Positions 19,366-29,771 of a stretch of DNA of 64,000 nt are shown piece after piece (position 1 is the stretch's first letter; every line of letters starts with the position of its first letter). The stretch spans positions 1-64,000 of the forward strand of contig CAJULV010000019.1 of the NCBI GenBank assembly GCA_910587555.1. The letters are read 5' to 3'. This DNA is from an uncultured Acetatifactor sp. Its GTDB lineage: Bacteria > Bacillota > Clostridia > Lachnospirales > Lachnospiraceae. The translations under genes were made by a program, and so were the position numbers. The notes below the pieces were generated by a model. That model was not told where the DNA came from. It worked only from the letters and a program-made list of their open reading frames with translations, and made no database searches.

Positions 19366-19387
19366 GAATGCTGATATTTGTCGATAT

Positions 19388-19417
19388 TTGTCGACGGAAC
19401 GGGTATTTATGTATAAT
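19388..19417 (+). promoter_or_regulatory. Putative promoter for the Wzz/ATPase gene
   Basis: TTGTCG (19388-19393) and TATAAT (19412-19417) are separated by 18 bases in the 187-bp gap before the chain-length/ATPase gene. The -35 box overlaps a short direct repeat, ATATTTGTCG, which could mark an operator. The gene may therefore be expressed separately from the upstream operon. Confidence 0.5.
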
Positions 19418-19552
19418 GGGGTATTTGATATCATAGGGGCAGGGTAATTACGGCCTGATATATCGATGGAAGCGTACAGCCCAACTGCAGAAGCGGGAAT
19501 GCATTGACGGCCTGCAGACAATAAAACGAAAGCGCGGCGAGGAGAAGGAAAG

Positions 19553-20947
19553 GTGCCTGCATACGATACAGATGAAATTCAAATATCCCTCCCGGATATG
19601 ATTCAAACGATCTGGGAACTGCGTGTTCCTGCCGTATTGCTTGCGGTGATCGGCGGTATTCTTGGATTTATGGCTTCAGCCTCCCGGCCGACAGCTTATG
19701 TGACAACGGCATCCATGATTGTGACGGCAGAGTCGCCCTCCGGTCTGTACCAGGACGAAAAGTCTGTGCCGGGGACAGCGGATTTCACGATAGCCCGGAA
19801 CCTGTCAGCCTATGTGCAGTTCCTGGCGACTACAGATTTGGTGCTGAGCCGGGTGGCGGAGGCGAGCGGCGTTTCCGGTAAGGAGGCCGAAGGCATGATT
19901 CAGACCCTGCAATCGGCTGTTAAGGTTTCACAGGTCGGGGAGACAACGGCATTGATTGTCTCTCTTTCCTGGGAAGATTCCGAGCAGGCACAGGCTCTTT
20001 TGGACTCCCTCATGGATGTCCTTCCCGATGTGATGCTGGAATTGCTGGATATCGGGGCAGTGAAGGTTGTAGACGAGGCCGGCCAGGCTGTAATCAGCAG
20101 CGGTCGGGGAGGGCAGGATCTTTATCCGCTGATTGGGATGGCAGGGGGATTTGCCGTTATCTGCGTCATAAGTATTGTATACAGCATCCGGCATCCCAGG
20201 GTAAGGGATGAGCGGAGCCTTAAGGACTGCGGTGTGGAATTCCTGGGCAGGATTTCAAGGCGGAGGACAAGGGATAAGGGCGAGGATGCCGCATATCTGG
20301 ATGCCGTTTTTCCCGATACGGAAAACGGAGCGGGGGAGGCGGACAGGGACAGCAGGGATTACAGGGATGCGGAGAAAAACCGCATTTCATATGACCGCCT
20401 TGCAGCTGTGTTCCGCCACGAATTGGAATACCGGCACAAGAAGATCATTGCGGTGGCCTCTGCCAATCCGGGTGAAGGAAAGACTACAGTTATATACAAT
20501 CTGGCGCTTGCCATGCAGGAAACAGGCTGCAGGGTTCTGCTTCTGGATTATGATTTCCGGCATGGGTCTCTCTATCAGTATGCCAAAAGGCATAAGGGGT
20601 ACGACGGGGACACAAGAGAGCCAAGGGACGGTAATCTGAGAAAATTTGTGGAGAAGCTGGACAGCGGGATATACACGGTTGTGGGCTTCGCAAAACAGAA
20701 AATATTTCGAGGAGAAGGGGAACTTGCCGCAGCCATTCGGGAACTTGCTGCGGATTTCGAGTTGATTCTCATAGATACACCTGCCGTTCGGGTTTATCCG
20801 GATATACTGCAGATTGGGAAGCTGGCGGACGGCGTGCTGCTGGTGGTGCGGGAGGATATGGCGACGGTGGACGCGGTGTATGAGGCAGTGAAGGAACTGA
20901 ATGCGGCGGGAATCGACATTATCGGCGGGGTGCTGAACTGCGTGTGA
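19553..20947 (+). CDS. Fused Wzz/CpsC chain-length domain and CpsD-like ATPase
   Basis: A 464-residue protein. Residues 1-215 are a Wzz-type domain with membrane helices near 25-45 and 185-205. Residues 280-464 are a MinD/BY-kinase-like ATPase with Walker A NPGEGKTT, Walker A' LLLDYDFR and Walker B LILIDTPA. Such proteins control polysaccharide length by cycles of tyrosine autophosphorylation. Here the protein stops at GGVLNCV, without the tyrosine-rich tail that normally follows this strand, so kinase cycling may be absent or altered. The start is a GTG after GAGAAGGAAAG. No partner phosphatase is in the window. Confidence 0.8.
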   Translation: MPAYDTDEIQISLPDMIQTIWELRVPAVLLAVIGGILGFMASASRPTAYVTTASMIVTAESPSGLYQDEKSVPGTADFTIARNLSAYVQFLATTDLVLSRVAEASGVSGKEAEGMIQTLQSAVKVSQVGETTALIVSLSWEDSEQAQALLDSLMDVLPDVMLELLDIGAVKVVDEAGQAVISSGRGGQDLYPLIGMAGGFAVICVISIVYSIRHPRVRDERSLKDCGVEFLGRISRRRTRDKGEDAAYLDAVFPDTENGAGEADRDSRDYRDAEKNRISYDRLAAVFRHELEYRHKKIIAVASANPGEGKTTVIYNLALAMQETGCRVLLLDYDFRHGSLYQYAKRHKGYDGDTREPRDGNLRKFVEKLDSGIYTVVGFAKQKIFRGEGELAAAIRELAADFELILIDTPAVRVYPDILQIGKLADGVLLVVREDMATVDAVYEAVKELNAAGIDIIGGVLNCV

Positions 20948-20988
20948 GCAGCAGGCGCCCTTTTTTGCATACTTCAGGGACAGAAGTA

Positions 20989-21017
20989 TTGCAAGTCTGA
21001 ATTTTTCAGTGTATAAT
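20989..21017 (+). promoter_or_regulatory. Putative sigma-A promoter of gpmI
   Basis: TTGCAA (20989-20994), a 17-base spacer and TATAAT (21012-21017) lie 104 bases before the gpmI start. Confidence 0.65.
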
Positions 21018-21120
21018 TCTAAAAGAAAGCAGGAAAGTTCTTTTTTCCGCAGATAATTAAAAAAAGAAAGCATACCATGTCCGGGAGGACGGCGGACAGG
21101 GGTGCGCAGGGAGAGAAGAG

Positions 21121-22665
21121 ATGAGCAAGAAACCGGTAGTATTAATGATTCTGGACGGGTACGGACTCAATGAGAAGACAGAGGGCAATGCAGTGGCGCT
21201 GGCGAAGACCCCTGTGATGGACAGGCTGATGGCGGAGTGCCCTTTTGTGAGAGGCAATGCCAGCGGCATGGCGGTAGGCCTTCCCGAGGGACAGATGGGC
21301 AATTCAGAGGTAGGCCATCTGAACATGGGCGCAGGCCGCATTGTATATCAGGAGCTGACCAGGATTACCAAGGAGATTCAGGACGGCACCTTTTTTGAGA
21401 ATCCCGCTCTGCTGAAGGCGGTGGAAAACTGTAAGAAGAATGGAAGCGCCCTTCACCTGATGGGCCTTTTGTCCGACGGCGGGGTGCACAGCCACAATAC
21501 CCATCTGTACGGCCTGTTGGAGCTGGCAAAGAAGAACGGCCTGGAGAACGTGTATGTACACTGTTTCCTGGACGGGCGCGACACGCCTCCTGCCAGCGGC
21601 AAGGAATATGCAGTGGAGTTGGCAAAAGAGATGGAGAAAATCGGCGTAGGCAAAATTGCGTCTGTTATGGGACGTTATTACGTAATGGACAGGGATAACA
21701 ACTACGATCGTGTGAAGCTGGCCTATGACGCCATGACAAAGGGAGAGGGCCTGACGGCAGACTGTGGAATCTGCGGCATCCAGGCGTCCTATGACAGGGG
21801 CGAGACGGATGAATTTGTGAAGCCCACTCTGGCTGTGGAGGACGGAAAGCCCGTTGCCACCATTCAGAGCGGAGATTCCATTATCTTCTTTAACTTCCGT
21901 CCGGACAGGGCCAGGGAGATTACCAGGGCTTTCTGTGACGACGATTTCAAGGGATTTGACAGAGGGCAGAGACTGGATGTGACCTATGTGTGCTTCTCCG
22001 ATTATGACCCTACCATCCCCAACAAGGACGTGGCATTCCACAAGGTTTCCGTCACCAATACTTTCGGGGAATGGCTGGCGGCAAACGGCATGAAGCAGGC
22101 CCGTATTGCGGAGACGGAGAAATACGCCCATGTGACTTTCTTCTTCAACGGCGGCGTGGAGGAACCTAACGAAGGGGAGGACAGGGTACTGGTGAATTCC
22201 CCCAAGGATGTGGCAACTTATGATCTGAAGCCCCAGATGAGCGCATACGAAGTGTGCGACAAGCTCTGCGAGGCCATCCGCTCCCATCAGTATGATGTGA
22301 TTATCATCAATTTTGCAAATCCGGACATGGTTGGGCATACGGGCGTGCTGGATGCTGCTGTGAAAGCAGTGGAGGCAGTGGATGAGTGCGTGGGCAGGGC
22401 AGTGGAAGCCGTTAAGGAAGTGGACGGCGCCATGTTTATCTGCGCGGATCACGGCAATGCGGAGATGCTGGTGGACGAAGAGACCGGTGAGCCCTTTACC
22501 GCCCATACCACCAATCAGGTGCCCTTTATCCTGGTGAATTATGACCAGGCCTATACCCTCCGTGAGAACGGATGCCTGGCGGATATTATCCCCACGCTGA
22601 TCCAGATCATGGGAAAAGAACAGCCTGCGGAGATGACAGGGAAGTCGCTGCTGGTTCAGAAGTAA
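21121..22665 (+). CDS. gpmI: 2,3-bisphosphoglycerate-independent phosphoglycerate mutase
   Basis: A 514-residue glycolytic enzyme that interconverts 3- and 2-phosphoglycerate in the cytoplasm. Metal-site residues are in LMILDGYG, the phospho-acceptor serine is in GNSEVGHLNMG (near residue 62), and DGRDTPP and ADHGNAEM complete the alkaline-phosphatase-like site. The length matches the family. It has its own promoter and a terminator-like hairpin downstream. The downstream glycolytic enzyme eno lies four genes on, in the same orientation. Confidence 0.97.
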   Translation: MSKKPVVLMILDGYGLNEKTEGNAVALAKTPVMDRLMAECPFVRGNASGMAVGLPEGQMGNSEVGHLNMGAGRIVYQELTRITKEIQDGTFFENPALLKAVENCKKNGSALHLMGLLSDGGVHSHNTHLYGLLELAKKNGLENVYVHCFLDGRDTPPASGKEYAVELAKEMEKIGVGKIASVMGRYYVMDRDNNYDRVKLAYDAMTKGEGLTADCGICGIQASYDRGETDEFVKPTLAVEDGKPVATIQSGDSIIFFNFRPDRAREITRAFCDDDFKGFDRGQRLDVTYVCFSDYDPTIPNKDVAFHKVSVTNTFGEWLAANGMKQARIAETEKYAHVTFFFNGGVEEPNEGEDRVLVNSPKDVATYDLKPQMSAYEVCDKLCEAIRSHQYDVIIINFANPDMVGHTGVLDAAVKAVEAVDECVGRAVEAVKEVDGAMFICADHGNAEMLVDEETGEPFTAHTTNQVPFILVNYDQAYTLRENGCLADIIPTLIQIMGKEQPAEMTGKSLLVQK

Positions 22666-22769
22666 GAAATAAAGAAGGAGCTGTCCTGAAGGACCGGAAG
22701 CTTCGCCGGCAGAAGAGAAAATCCGAAACGGAAAAGAACTTCCCGCGGCAGAAAGGACAGGGATGACAG

Positions 22770-22810
22770 AGGAACCATGGATTGTAGAGATACGATTGTG
22801 GTTCCTTTTT
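22770..22810 (+). terminator. Intrinsic terminator after gpmI
   Basis: An 8-bp perfect stem (AGGAACCA with TGGTTCCT) is followed by a run of T, about 105 bases after the gpmI stop and just before the ribosome binding site of the next gene. Confidence 0.65.
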
Positions 22811-22832
22811 AACGAAGACGAGGAGGAAGCGT

Positions 22833-23855
22833 ATGACAAAGGTGACATTGGGAAAAACAGGCATTACCGTGGAGAAAAATGCCTTCGGGGCGCTGCCCAT
22901 ACAGCGGATATCCAGGGAGGAGGCAGTGAAGCTTCTGCGGAAGGCCTATGACCATGGCGTGACTTTCTACGACACAGCCCGTTTCTACACGGACAGCGAG
23001 GAGAAAGTGGGGGAAGCCTTTGAAGGCATGCGGGAAAAGGTGTATATCGCCACCAAGACAGGGGCTTCGGACGCGGAAGGGTTCTGGAAGGATCTTGGGA
23101 CCTCCCTTGGGAATCTGCGCACGGATTATGTCGATCTATATCAGTTCCACAATCCGGCATTCTGTCCGAAACCCGGAGACGGCAGCGGGCTCTACGAGGC
23201 CATGCTGGAGGCGAAGGAGAAAGGCATGGTCCGGCATATCGGCATCACGAACCATCGTCTGAATGTGGCGGAGGAAGCCATCCAAAGCGGCCTGTATGAG
23301 ACGCTGCAGTTTCCTTTTTCCTATCTGGCCACGGAGAAAGAGCTTGGTCTGGTGGAAAAATGCGCCCGGGCGGACATGGGTTTTATCGCCATGAAGGCAT
23401 TGGCAGGAGGGCTGATCACAAACTCTGCAGCCGCCTATGCCTATCTGGCGCAGTATGAGAATGTGCTGCCCATCTGGGGCGTGCAGCGGGAGCGGGAACT
23501 GGATGAATTCCTGTCCTACATAGACAATCCGCCGGTTCTGAACGAGGAGCTGTCCGCTGTCATCGCCGGGGACAGGGAAGAGCTTTTAGGGGATTTCTGC
23601 CGGGGATGCGGATACTGCATGCCCTGTCCCGCAGGCATCGAGATCAATACCTGTGCCAGGATGAGCCTGTTGATCCGCCGTTCCCCCTCTGCGGCCCAGC
23701 TCACGCCCGGGGCGCAGGAGATGATGAAAAAAATTGAAAACTGTCTCCACTGCGGCAGATGTAAGGCCAAATGTCCTTACGGGCTGGATACGCCTGGGCT
23801 TCTGGAGAAAAATTACCAGGATTACCGGGAGATACTGGCAGGGAAGACTTATTGA
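22833..23855 (+). CDS. Aldo/keto reductase with C-terminal ferredoxin-type [4Fe-4S] domain
   Basis: A 340-residue protein. Residues 1-240 form an aldo/keto reductase barrel (FYDTARFY with the catalytic Asp-Tyr region, HIGITNH). Residues 255-325 hold two Cys clusters, CRGCGYCMPCPAGI and CLHCGRCKAKCPYG, typical of the iron-sulfur branch of this family in anaerobes. It probably reduces or dehydrogenates a carbonyl compound using NAD(P)H with electron exchange through the clusters. GAGGAGG precedes the start. The substrate is unknown. Confidence 0.9.
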   Translation: MTKVTLGKTGITVEKNAFGALPIQRISREEAVKLLRKAYDHGVTFYDTARFYTDSEEKVGEAFEGMREKVYIATKTGASDAEGFWKDLGTSLGNLRTDYVDLYQFHNPAFCPKPGDGSGLYEAMLEAKEKGMVRHIGITNHRLNVAEEAIQSGLYETLQFPFSYLATEKELGLVEKCARADMGFIAMKALAGGLITNSAAAYAYLAQYENVLPIWGVQRERELDEFLSYIDNPPVLNEELSAVIAGDREELLGDFCRGCGYCMPCPAGIEINTCARMSLLIRRSPSAAQLTPGAQEMMKKIENCLHCGRCKAKCPYGLDTPGLLEKNYQDYREILAGKTY

Positions 23856-23859
23856 GGAA

Positions 23860-23898
23860 GCTTCACGGAGCCGGTTTACAGCCTTTTGCCCGTGAAGC
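23860..23898. repeat. Inverted repeat, possible hairpin
   Basis: Perfect 9-bp arms GCTTCACGG and CCGTGAAGC flank a 21-base loop just after the aldo/keto reductase stop. No T-run follows, so it is a hairpin or weak terminator. Confidence 0.4.
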
Positions 23899-23986
23899 AA
23901 CCTGGGGTTAAAGGAGAGGCATTTGGGAAAGGGTTTGGATAAGCGCATGGCCAGCATGCCTGCTGCAGCGCACAGGAAGGACAGGT

Positions 23987-25054
23987 ATGAAGATTACAAT
24001 AATAGGCGGTGGAAATATCGGGACATTAATGGCGGCGGAAGCTGCTGCCAAAGGGCATGAGGTTACCATGTTCACTTCCCGGCCAGGGGACTGGAATAAA
24101 GAAATTCAAGTTTATAATAATGCGGAAGAGCCGCTTCGCACTGGTTTTTTATCCGGGATAACCGATTCCCTGGAGGAGGCGCTGGAAGCAGCTGATTATG
24201 TATGGGTTACGCTGCCGGCACAGCTGTTTTCGGTGTTTGCGGATAAAATGCTGCCCCTTGTACATAAAGGGCAGAAAATAGGGATCATACCGGGAAGCGG
24301 GGGGGCGGAATTTGCCTTCCGGCATCTGATTGAGAAGGGATGCGTTCTGTTTGGTTTACAGCGGGTACACAGTATTGCAAGGTTAAGGCAATACGGCAAA
24401 TCAGTATATGAACTTGGGCGGAAACCGGAAATGCATATCGGGGCAATTCCTGCATCGGATACGGCCGATATCTGCCGGGTAATGGAAGAAATATTTGACA
24501 TGCCATGCAGGGCATTGGGGAATTACCTGTCGGTAACACTGACGCCTTCGAATCCGATTCTTCACACGACGCGCTTGTATTCCATGTTTAAAGATTATAA
24601 AGCAGGAGACGCGTATCCGGAACAGATTCTCTTCTATGAGGAGTGGACAGTCGGTGCTTCGGAAATGCTGCTTGCCTGTGACACGGAGCTTCAGAAATTA
24701 TGCAGGGCAATTCCGCTGGATTTAAGTTCTGTTGTGTCTCTGGCAGATTATTATGAAAGCAGGACAGCGGATGCGATGACCGAAAAAATCCGCGGCATTA
24801 AAGCATTTAAAGGGCTGGTTTCACCGATGAAAAAGGTGAATGATGCCTGGGTCCCGGACTGGAATTCACGTTATTTTACGGCAGATTTTCCGTTTGGACT
24901 CAAAATTATGAAAGATATTGCGGGAATCTTTCATGTTGAAACACCCAATATCGATATGGTCTGGAACTGGTACGAAGGTGCTGCAATGGAAGACGGCACA
25001 GAAGTATTCAATGTGGATCTTACGGCTGATGAATTCCTAAATTTGTATAAATAA
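23987..25054 (+). CDS. NAD/NADP octopine/nopaline dehydrogenase family protein
   Basis: A 355-residue two-domain oxidoreductase. The N-terminal Rossmann fold has IIGGGNIGTLMA. The C-terminal opine-dehydrogenase domain has TPSNPILHTTRLY, with the NP-x-x-H pattern that carries the catalytic His in the family. Members reductively join an amino acid and a 2-oxoacid, or act on related hydroxy or amino acids. The gene is less GC-rich than its neighbours, suggesting later arrival. A GGACAGGT segment precedes the start. The substrate is unknown. Confidence 0.85.
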   Translation: MKITIIGGGNIGTLMAAEAAAKGHEVTMFTSRPGDWNKEIQVYNNAEEPLRTGFLSGITDSLEEALEAADYVWVTLPAQLFSVFADKMLPLVHKGQKIGIIPGSGGAEFAFRHLIEKGCVLFGLQRVHSIARLRQYGKSVYELGRKPEMHIGAIPASDTADICRVMEEIFDMPCRALGNYLSVTLTPSNPILHTTRLYSMFKDYKAGDAYPEQILFYEEWTVGASEMLLACDTELQKLCRAIPLDLSSVVSLADYYESRTADAMTEKIRGIKAFKGLVSPMKKVNDAWVPDWNSRYFTADFPFGLKIMKDIAGIFHVETPNIDMVWNWYEGAAMEDGTEVFNVDLTADEFLNLYK

Positions 25055-25078
25055 CAACAATTTGAATAGCAGGTCTTT

Positions 25079-26526
<1,448 letters not shown>

Positions 26527-26567
26527 CATCCTGTAAAACCGAAGGTACTCCCGGGTGTTTTTGTGCG

Positions 26568-26613
26568 GGGGCTGCCGCATTCAGAAATTCATGACCTTTA
26601 ATGCGGCAGCTCC
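26568..26613 (+). terminator. Hairpin terminator after eno (dispersed-repeat family)
   Basis: GGGGCTGCCGCATT and AATGCGGCAGCTCC pair over 14 bp with one G-U, followed by TGATTTTA. The arms closely resemble those of the element at 30587-30680 (GGGGCTGTCGCAT with ATGCGACAGCTCC), so this may be a short member of a repeat family used as a terminator. The rest of the gap before alaS holds a TATAAT at 26732-26737 without a clear -35 box. Confidence 0.6.
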
Positions 26614-26822
26614 TGATTTTACATAAATCATATAAAGGATTGTGACAGACAGGGCGCTGAACTGTTACCTATTATTTACCCCTGAGGTGAAGATTTGTTA
26701 TATTTCCGCTATACAAAATGGAAATTCATGATATAATAGATTTCGGTACCCAAAACGGCAGATGGATATGTCCTTATGGAATCGGCAATTCTTGAGTACA
26801 ATGGATTTGGGAGGAAGAACAT

Positions 26823-29477
26823 ATGAAACCATATGGTGTAAACGAATTAAGAAGAATGTTCCTGGAATTCTTTGAGAGCAAGGAACATCTGAAGATGAAG
26901 AGCTTTTCACTGGTGCCCCACAATGACAACAGCTTATTGATTATCAATTCCGGCATGGCGCCCTTAAAGCCCTATTTTACAGGGCAGGAGCTTCCGCCCA
27001 GACGCAGGGTCACCACCTGCCAGAAATGCGTCCGTACCGGCGATATCGAGAATGTGGGCAAGACCGCAAGGCATCTGACCTTTTTCGAGATGCTGGGAAA
27101 TTTTTCCTTTGGCGACTACTTTAAGCATGAGGCCATTGCGTGGAGCTGGGAATTCCTGACGGAGGTGGTGGGCATGGAGCCGGAGCGTCTCTATCCTTCC
27201 ATCTACAGCGAGGATGAGGAAGCCTTCGAGATCTGGACGAAGGAAATCGGTGTGCCGGCGGAGAAGATTACCCGCTTTTACCGGGATGAGAACGGAAAAT
27301 GCGACAATTTCTGGGAGCATGGCGCAGGTCCCTGCGGTCCCTGTTCCGAGATCTACTATGACAGGGGACTGAAGTACGGCTGCGGCAAGCCCGACTGCAG
27401 GGTGGGCTGTGAATGCGACAGGTTTATGGAAGTTTGGAACAATGTGTTTACCCAGTTTGACAATGACGGCCACGGCAACTATACGGAGCTGGCACAGAAA
27501 AATATCGATACCGGAATGGGGCTGGAGCGTCTGGCGGTGGTGGTGCAGGATGTGGACACCGTATTCGATATCGATACCATGAAGGCAATCAGGGACAGAA
27601 TCTGCCGGATCGCCGGGACGGAATATGGGGCGGACGCGGTGAAGGATGTGTCTATCCGCCTGATTACCGACCATATCCGTTCCACTACATTTATGATCAG
27701 CGACGGCATCCTGCCCTCCAATGAGGGACGAGGGTATGTACTCAGACGGCTGATACGCCGCGCGGCCAGGCACGGAAGACTCCTGGGAATCACGGATAAG
27801 TTTATGGCATCCTTGAGCGAGACTGTAATCGACGAGAGCAGGGACGGTTATCCGGAGCTGGAGGAGAAGCGGGCGTTTATTCTGAACGTGCTTACCCAGG
27901 AGGAGGACAAGTTTGACAAGACCATCGACCAGGGATTGAGCATCCTGGGGCAGATGGAAGCGGAGATGAAGGAAAACGGCATTACGGAACTTTCCGGGGA
28001 GAATGCTTTCAAGCTCTACGATACTTACGGATTTCCCATGGATTTGACACAGGAAATCCTGGAAGAGAAGGGTTTTACCATAGATGAAGCTGGCTTCGGC
28101 GTCTGTATGGAGCGTCAGCGCGAGATGGCGCGCAAGGCCCGCAAGGTGACTAACTACATGGGGGCGGATGTGACGGTGTATGAGTCCATTGACCCATCCG
28201 TTACCACACGGTTTGTAGGCTATGACAGGCTGCGGCACAATTCGAAAATAACCGTATTGACCACGGAGAGCGAACAGGTGGAGGCTCTGACGGACGGTCA
28301 GACAGGAACGGTTATCGCGGAGGAGACTCCTTTCTATGCTACTATGGGCGGACAGAATGCCGACACGGGTGTAATTACCACGGCTGACGGCAGTTTCGAG
28401 GTCAGGGATACGGTAAAGCTTCTGGGCGGAAAGGTTGGGCATATCGGCATAGTTACCGGCGGCATGATTAAGGTGGGGGATATGGCTGCCTTTAGCGTGG
28501 ACGCCGGGAAGCGCGGCGATACCTGCAGGAACCACAGCGCTACCCATCTGCTTCACAAGGCACTCAGGGAAGTCCTTGGCACCCATGTGGAACAGTCCGG
28601 TTCCTATGTGGACGGTGAGAGGCTGCGTTTCGATTTCAGCCACTTTGCGGCCATGACAAAGGACGAGCTGGACAGGGTGGAGCAGATTGTGAACCGGAAG
28701 ATTTTGGAAAATCTGCCGGTGGTGACGGAAGTTATGGGTATCGAGGAAGCCAGGAAGACCGGGGCTATGGCACTGTTCGGCGAGAAATACGGCGAAGAGG
28801 TGCGCGTGGTGAAAATGGGCGATTTTTCTGTGGAACTCTGCGGCGGCACCCATGTGGAAAATACCGCATCCATCGCCGTGTTTAAGATTCTGTCCGAGAA
28901 CGGCATTGCGGCAGGCGTCCGCAGGATTGAGGCGCTCACAGGGAACGGCGTGTTTGCTTACTACAGGGGGCTGGAGCGGACCATAGAGGAAGCGGCTAAA
29001 GTTCTGAAAGCCACACCTGCTAACCTGGTGGAGAAATGCGGGCATATGATGGCGGAAATGAAGGGCCTTTCCTCCGAACTGGAGTCTCTGAAGGCAAAGG
29101 CGGCCAAAGAGGCGCTGGGAGATGTGATGGATAATGTGGCGGAAGTGAAAGGTGTGAAGCTTCTGGCTGTCAGCGTTGACAATGTGGATATGAACGGGCT
29201 GCGGGATCTGGGAGACCAGCTGAAGGAAAAACTGGGCGAGGGTGTCATTGTCCTGCTGTCCAATGCGGGCGGTAAGGTAAATATGATAGCCATGGCTACA
29301 GACGGCGCACTTGCCAGAGGCGCTCATGCGGGGAATCTGATTAAGGGAATTGCCGGAAAGGTAGGCGGCGGAGGCGGCGGAAAGCCGGGTATGGCTCAGG
29401 CCGGCGGTAAGAATCCGGCGGGAATTCCGGAGTGTATTGCGGAGGCCGCGAAAGTGCTGGAGGGCCAGTTGAGTTAG
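26823..29477 (+). CDS. alaS: Alanine-tRNA ligase
   Basis: An 884-residue class II synthetase that charges tRNA-Ala and edits mischarged Ser/Gly. The aminoacylation core has FFEMLGNFSFGDYFK. The editing domain has the zinc ligands HSATHLLH (near residue 565) and CGGTHVENT, and the C-terminus has the glycine-rich C-Ala domain (GGGGGGKPGMAQAGG). The length is normal. GGGAGG precedes the start. No T-box leader is seen in the 85 bases between TATAAT and the start. A terminator follows. Confidence 0.97.
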   Translation: MKPYGVNELRRMFLEFFESKEHLKMKSFSLVPHNDNSLLIINSGMAPLKPYFTGQELPPRRRVTTCQKCVRTGDIENVGKTARHLTFFEMLGNFSFGDYFKHEAIAWSWEFLTEVVGMEPERLYPSIYSEDEEAFEIWTKEIGVPAEKITRFYRDENGKCDNFWEHGAGPCGPCSEIYYDRGLKYGCGKPDCRVGCECDRFMEVWNNVFTQFDNDGHGNYTELAQKNIDTGMGLERLAVVVQDVDTVFDIDTMKAIRDRICRIAGTEYGADAVKDVSIRLITDHIRSTTFMISDGILPSNEGRGYVLRRLIRRAARHGRLLGITDKFMASLSETVIDESRDGYPELEEKRAFILNVLTQEEDKFDKTIDQGLSILGQMEAEMKENGITELSGENAFKLYDTYGFPMDLTQEILEEKGFTIDEAGFGVCMERQREMARKARKVTNYMGADVTVYESIDPSVTTRFVGYDRLRHNSKITVLTTESEQVEALTDGQTGTVIAEETPFYATMGGQNADTGVITTADGSFEVRDTVKLLGGKVGHIGIVTGGMIKVGDMAAFSVDAGKRGDTCRNHSATHLLHKALREVLGTHVEQSGSYVDGERLRFDFSHFAAMTKDELDRVEQIVNRKILENLPVVTEVMGIEEARKTGAMALFGEKYGEEVRVVKMGDFSVELCGGTHVENTASIAVFKILSENGIAAGVRRIEALTGNGVFAYYRGLERTIEEAAKVLKATPANLVEKCGHMMAEMKGLSSELESLKAKAAKEALGDVMDNVAEVKGVKLLAVSVDNVDMNGLRDLGDQLKEKLGEGVIVLLSNAGGKVNMIAMATDGALARGAHAGNLIKGIAGKVGGGGGGKPGMAQAGGKNPAGIPECIAEAAKVLEGQLS

Positions 29478-29541
29478 CTCTTGGAATAGGTATGACAGTC
29501 GGGGACGGCGTGAGATAGAAGACAGCATTCAAAGTAAAAGA

Positions 29542-29587
29542 ACAGGTGTCCATGCAGAAGATATTTCCGCAGGGGCGCCTGTTTTTT
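29542..29587 (+). terminator. Intrinsic terminator after alaS
   Basis: A 10-bp stem, ACAGGTGTCC with GGGCGCCTGT (two G-U pairs), is followed directly by six T, 65 bases after the alaS stop. Confidence 0.7.
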
Positions 29588-29673
29588 GTAGAAAAAACTG
29601 ATAATTTTTACACTGTCGGGCATAATAACAGGGAAATTTGATGATTTGCCTGTGAAAAACCGTACAGCTGAAG

Positions 29674-29758
29674 CCGGGATCGTGCTGCGGTCCCGGAAGG
29701 AAGACGTTTCCTGTCTGTGCGGTTGTGGCAGGACAGCTGAAGACGTACGCAGGAAACG
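29674..29758 (+). promoter_or_regulatory. Possible structured leader of the LysM gene
   Basis: Two stems can form before the gene: CCGGGA with TCCCGG (29674-29696), and CGTTTCC/TGTC with GACA/GGAAACG (29705-29758). The last arm runs into the GGAGG ribosome binding site at 29758-29762, so folding could limit translation. It matches no riboswitch consensus that I recognise. Confidence 0.3.
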
Positions 29759-29771
29759 GAGGAAACGAGTG

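Noticed and set aside
26614..26822. Search for a T-box leader before alaS.
   Set aside because: No T-box sequence or specifier hairpin is present; only a TATAAT near 26732 and a short leader.
26964..29528. Very long open frame on the minus strand across alaS (854 codons), with similar ones opposite gpmI (21304-22848), the MenD-like gene (15368-16648) and lepA (54410-56083).
   Set aside because: These are opposite strongly conserved genes, their predicted proteins are His/Pro/Cys-rich without domains, and they reflect codon bias of the real gene.
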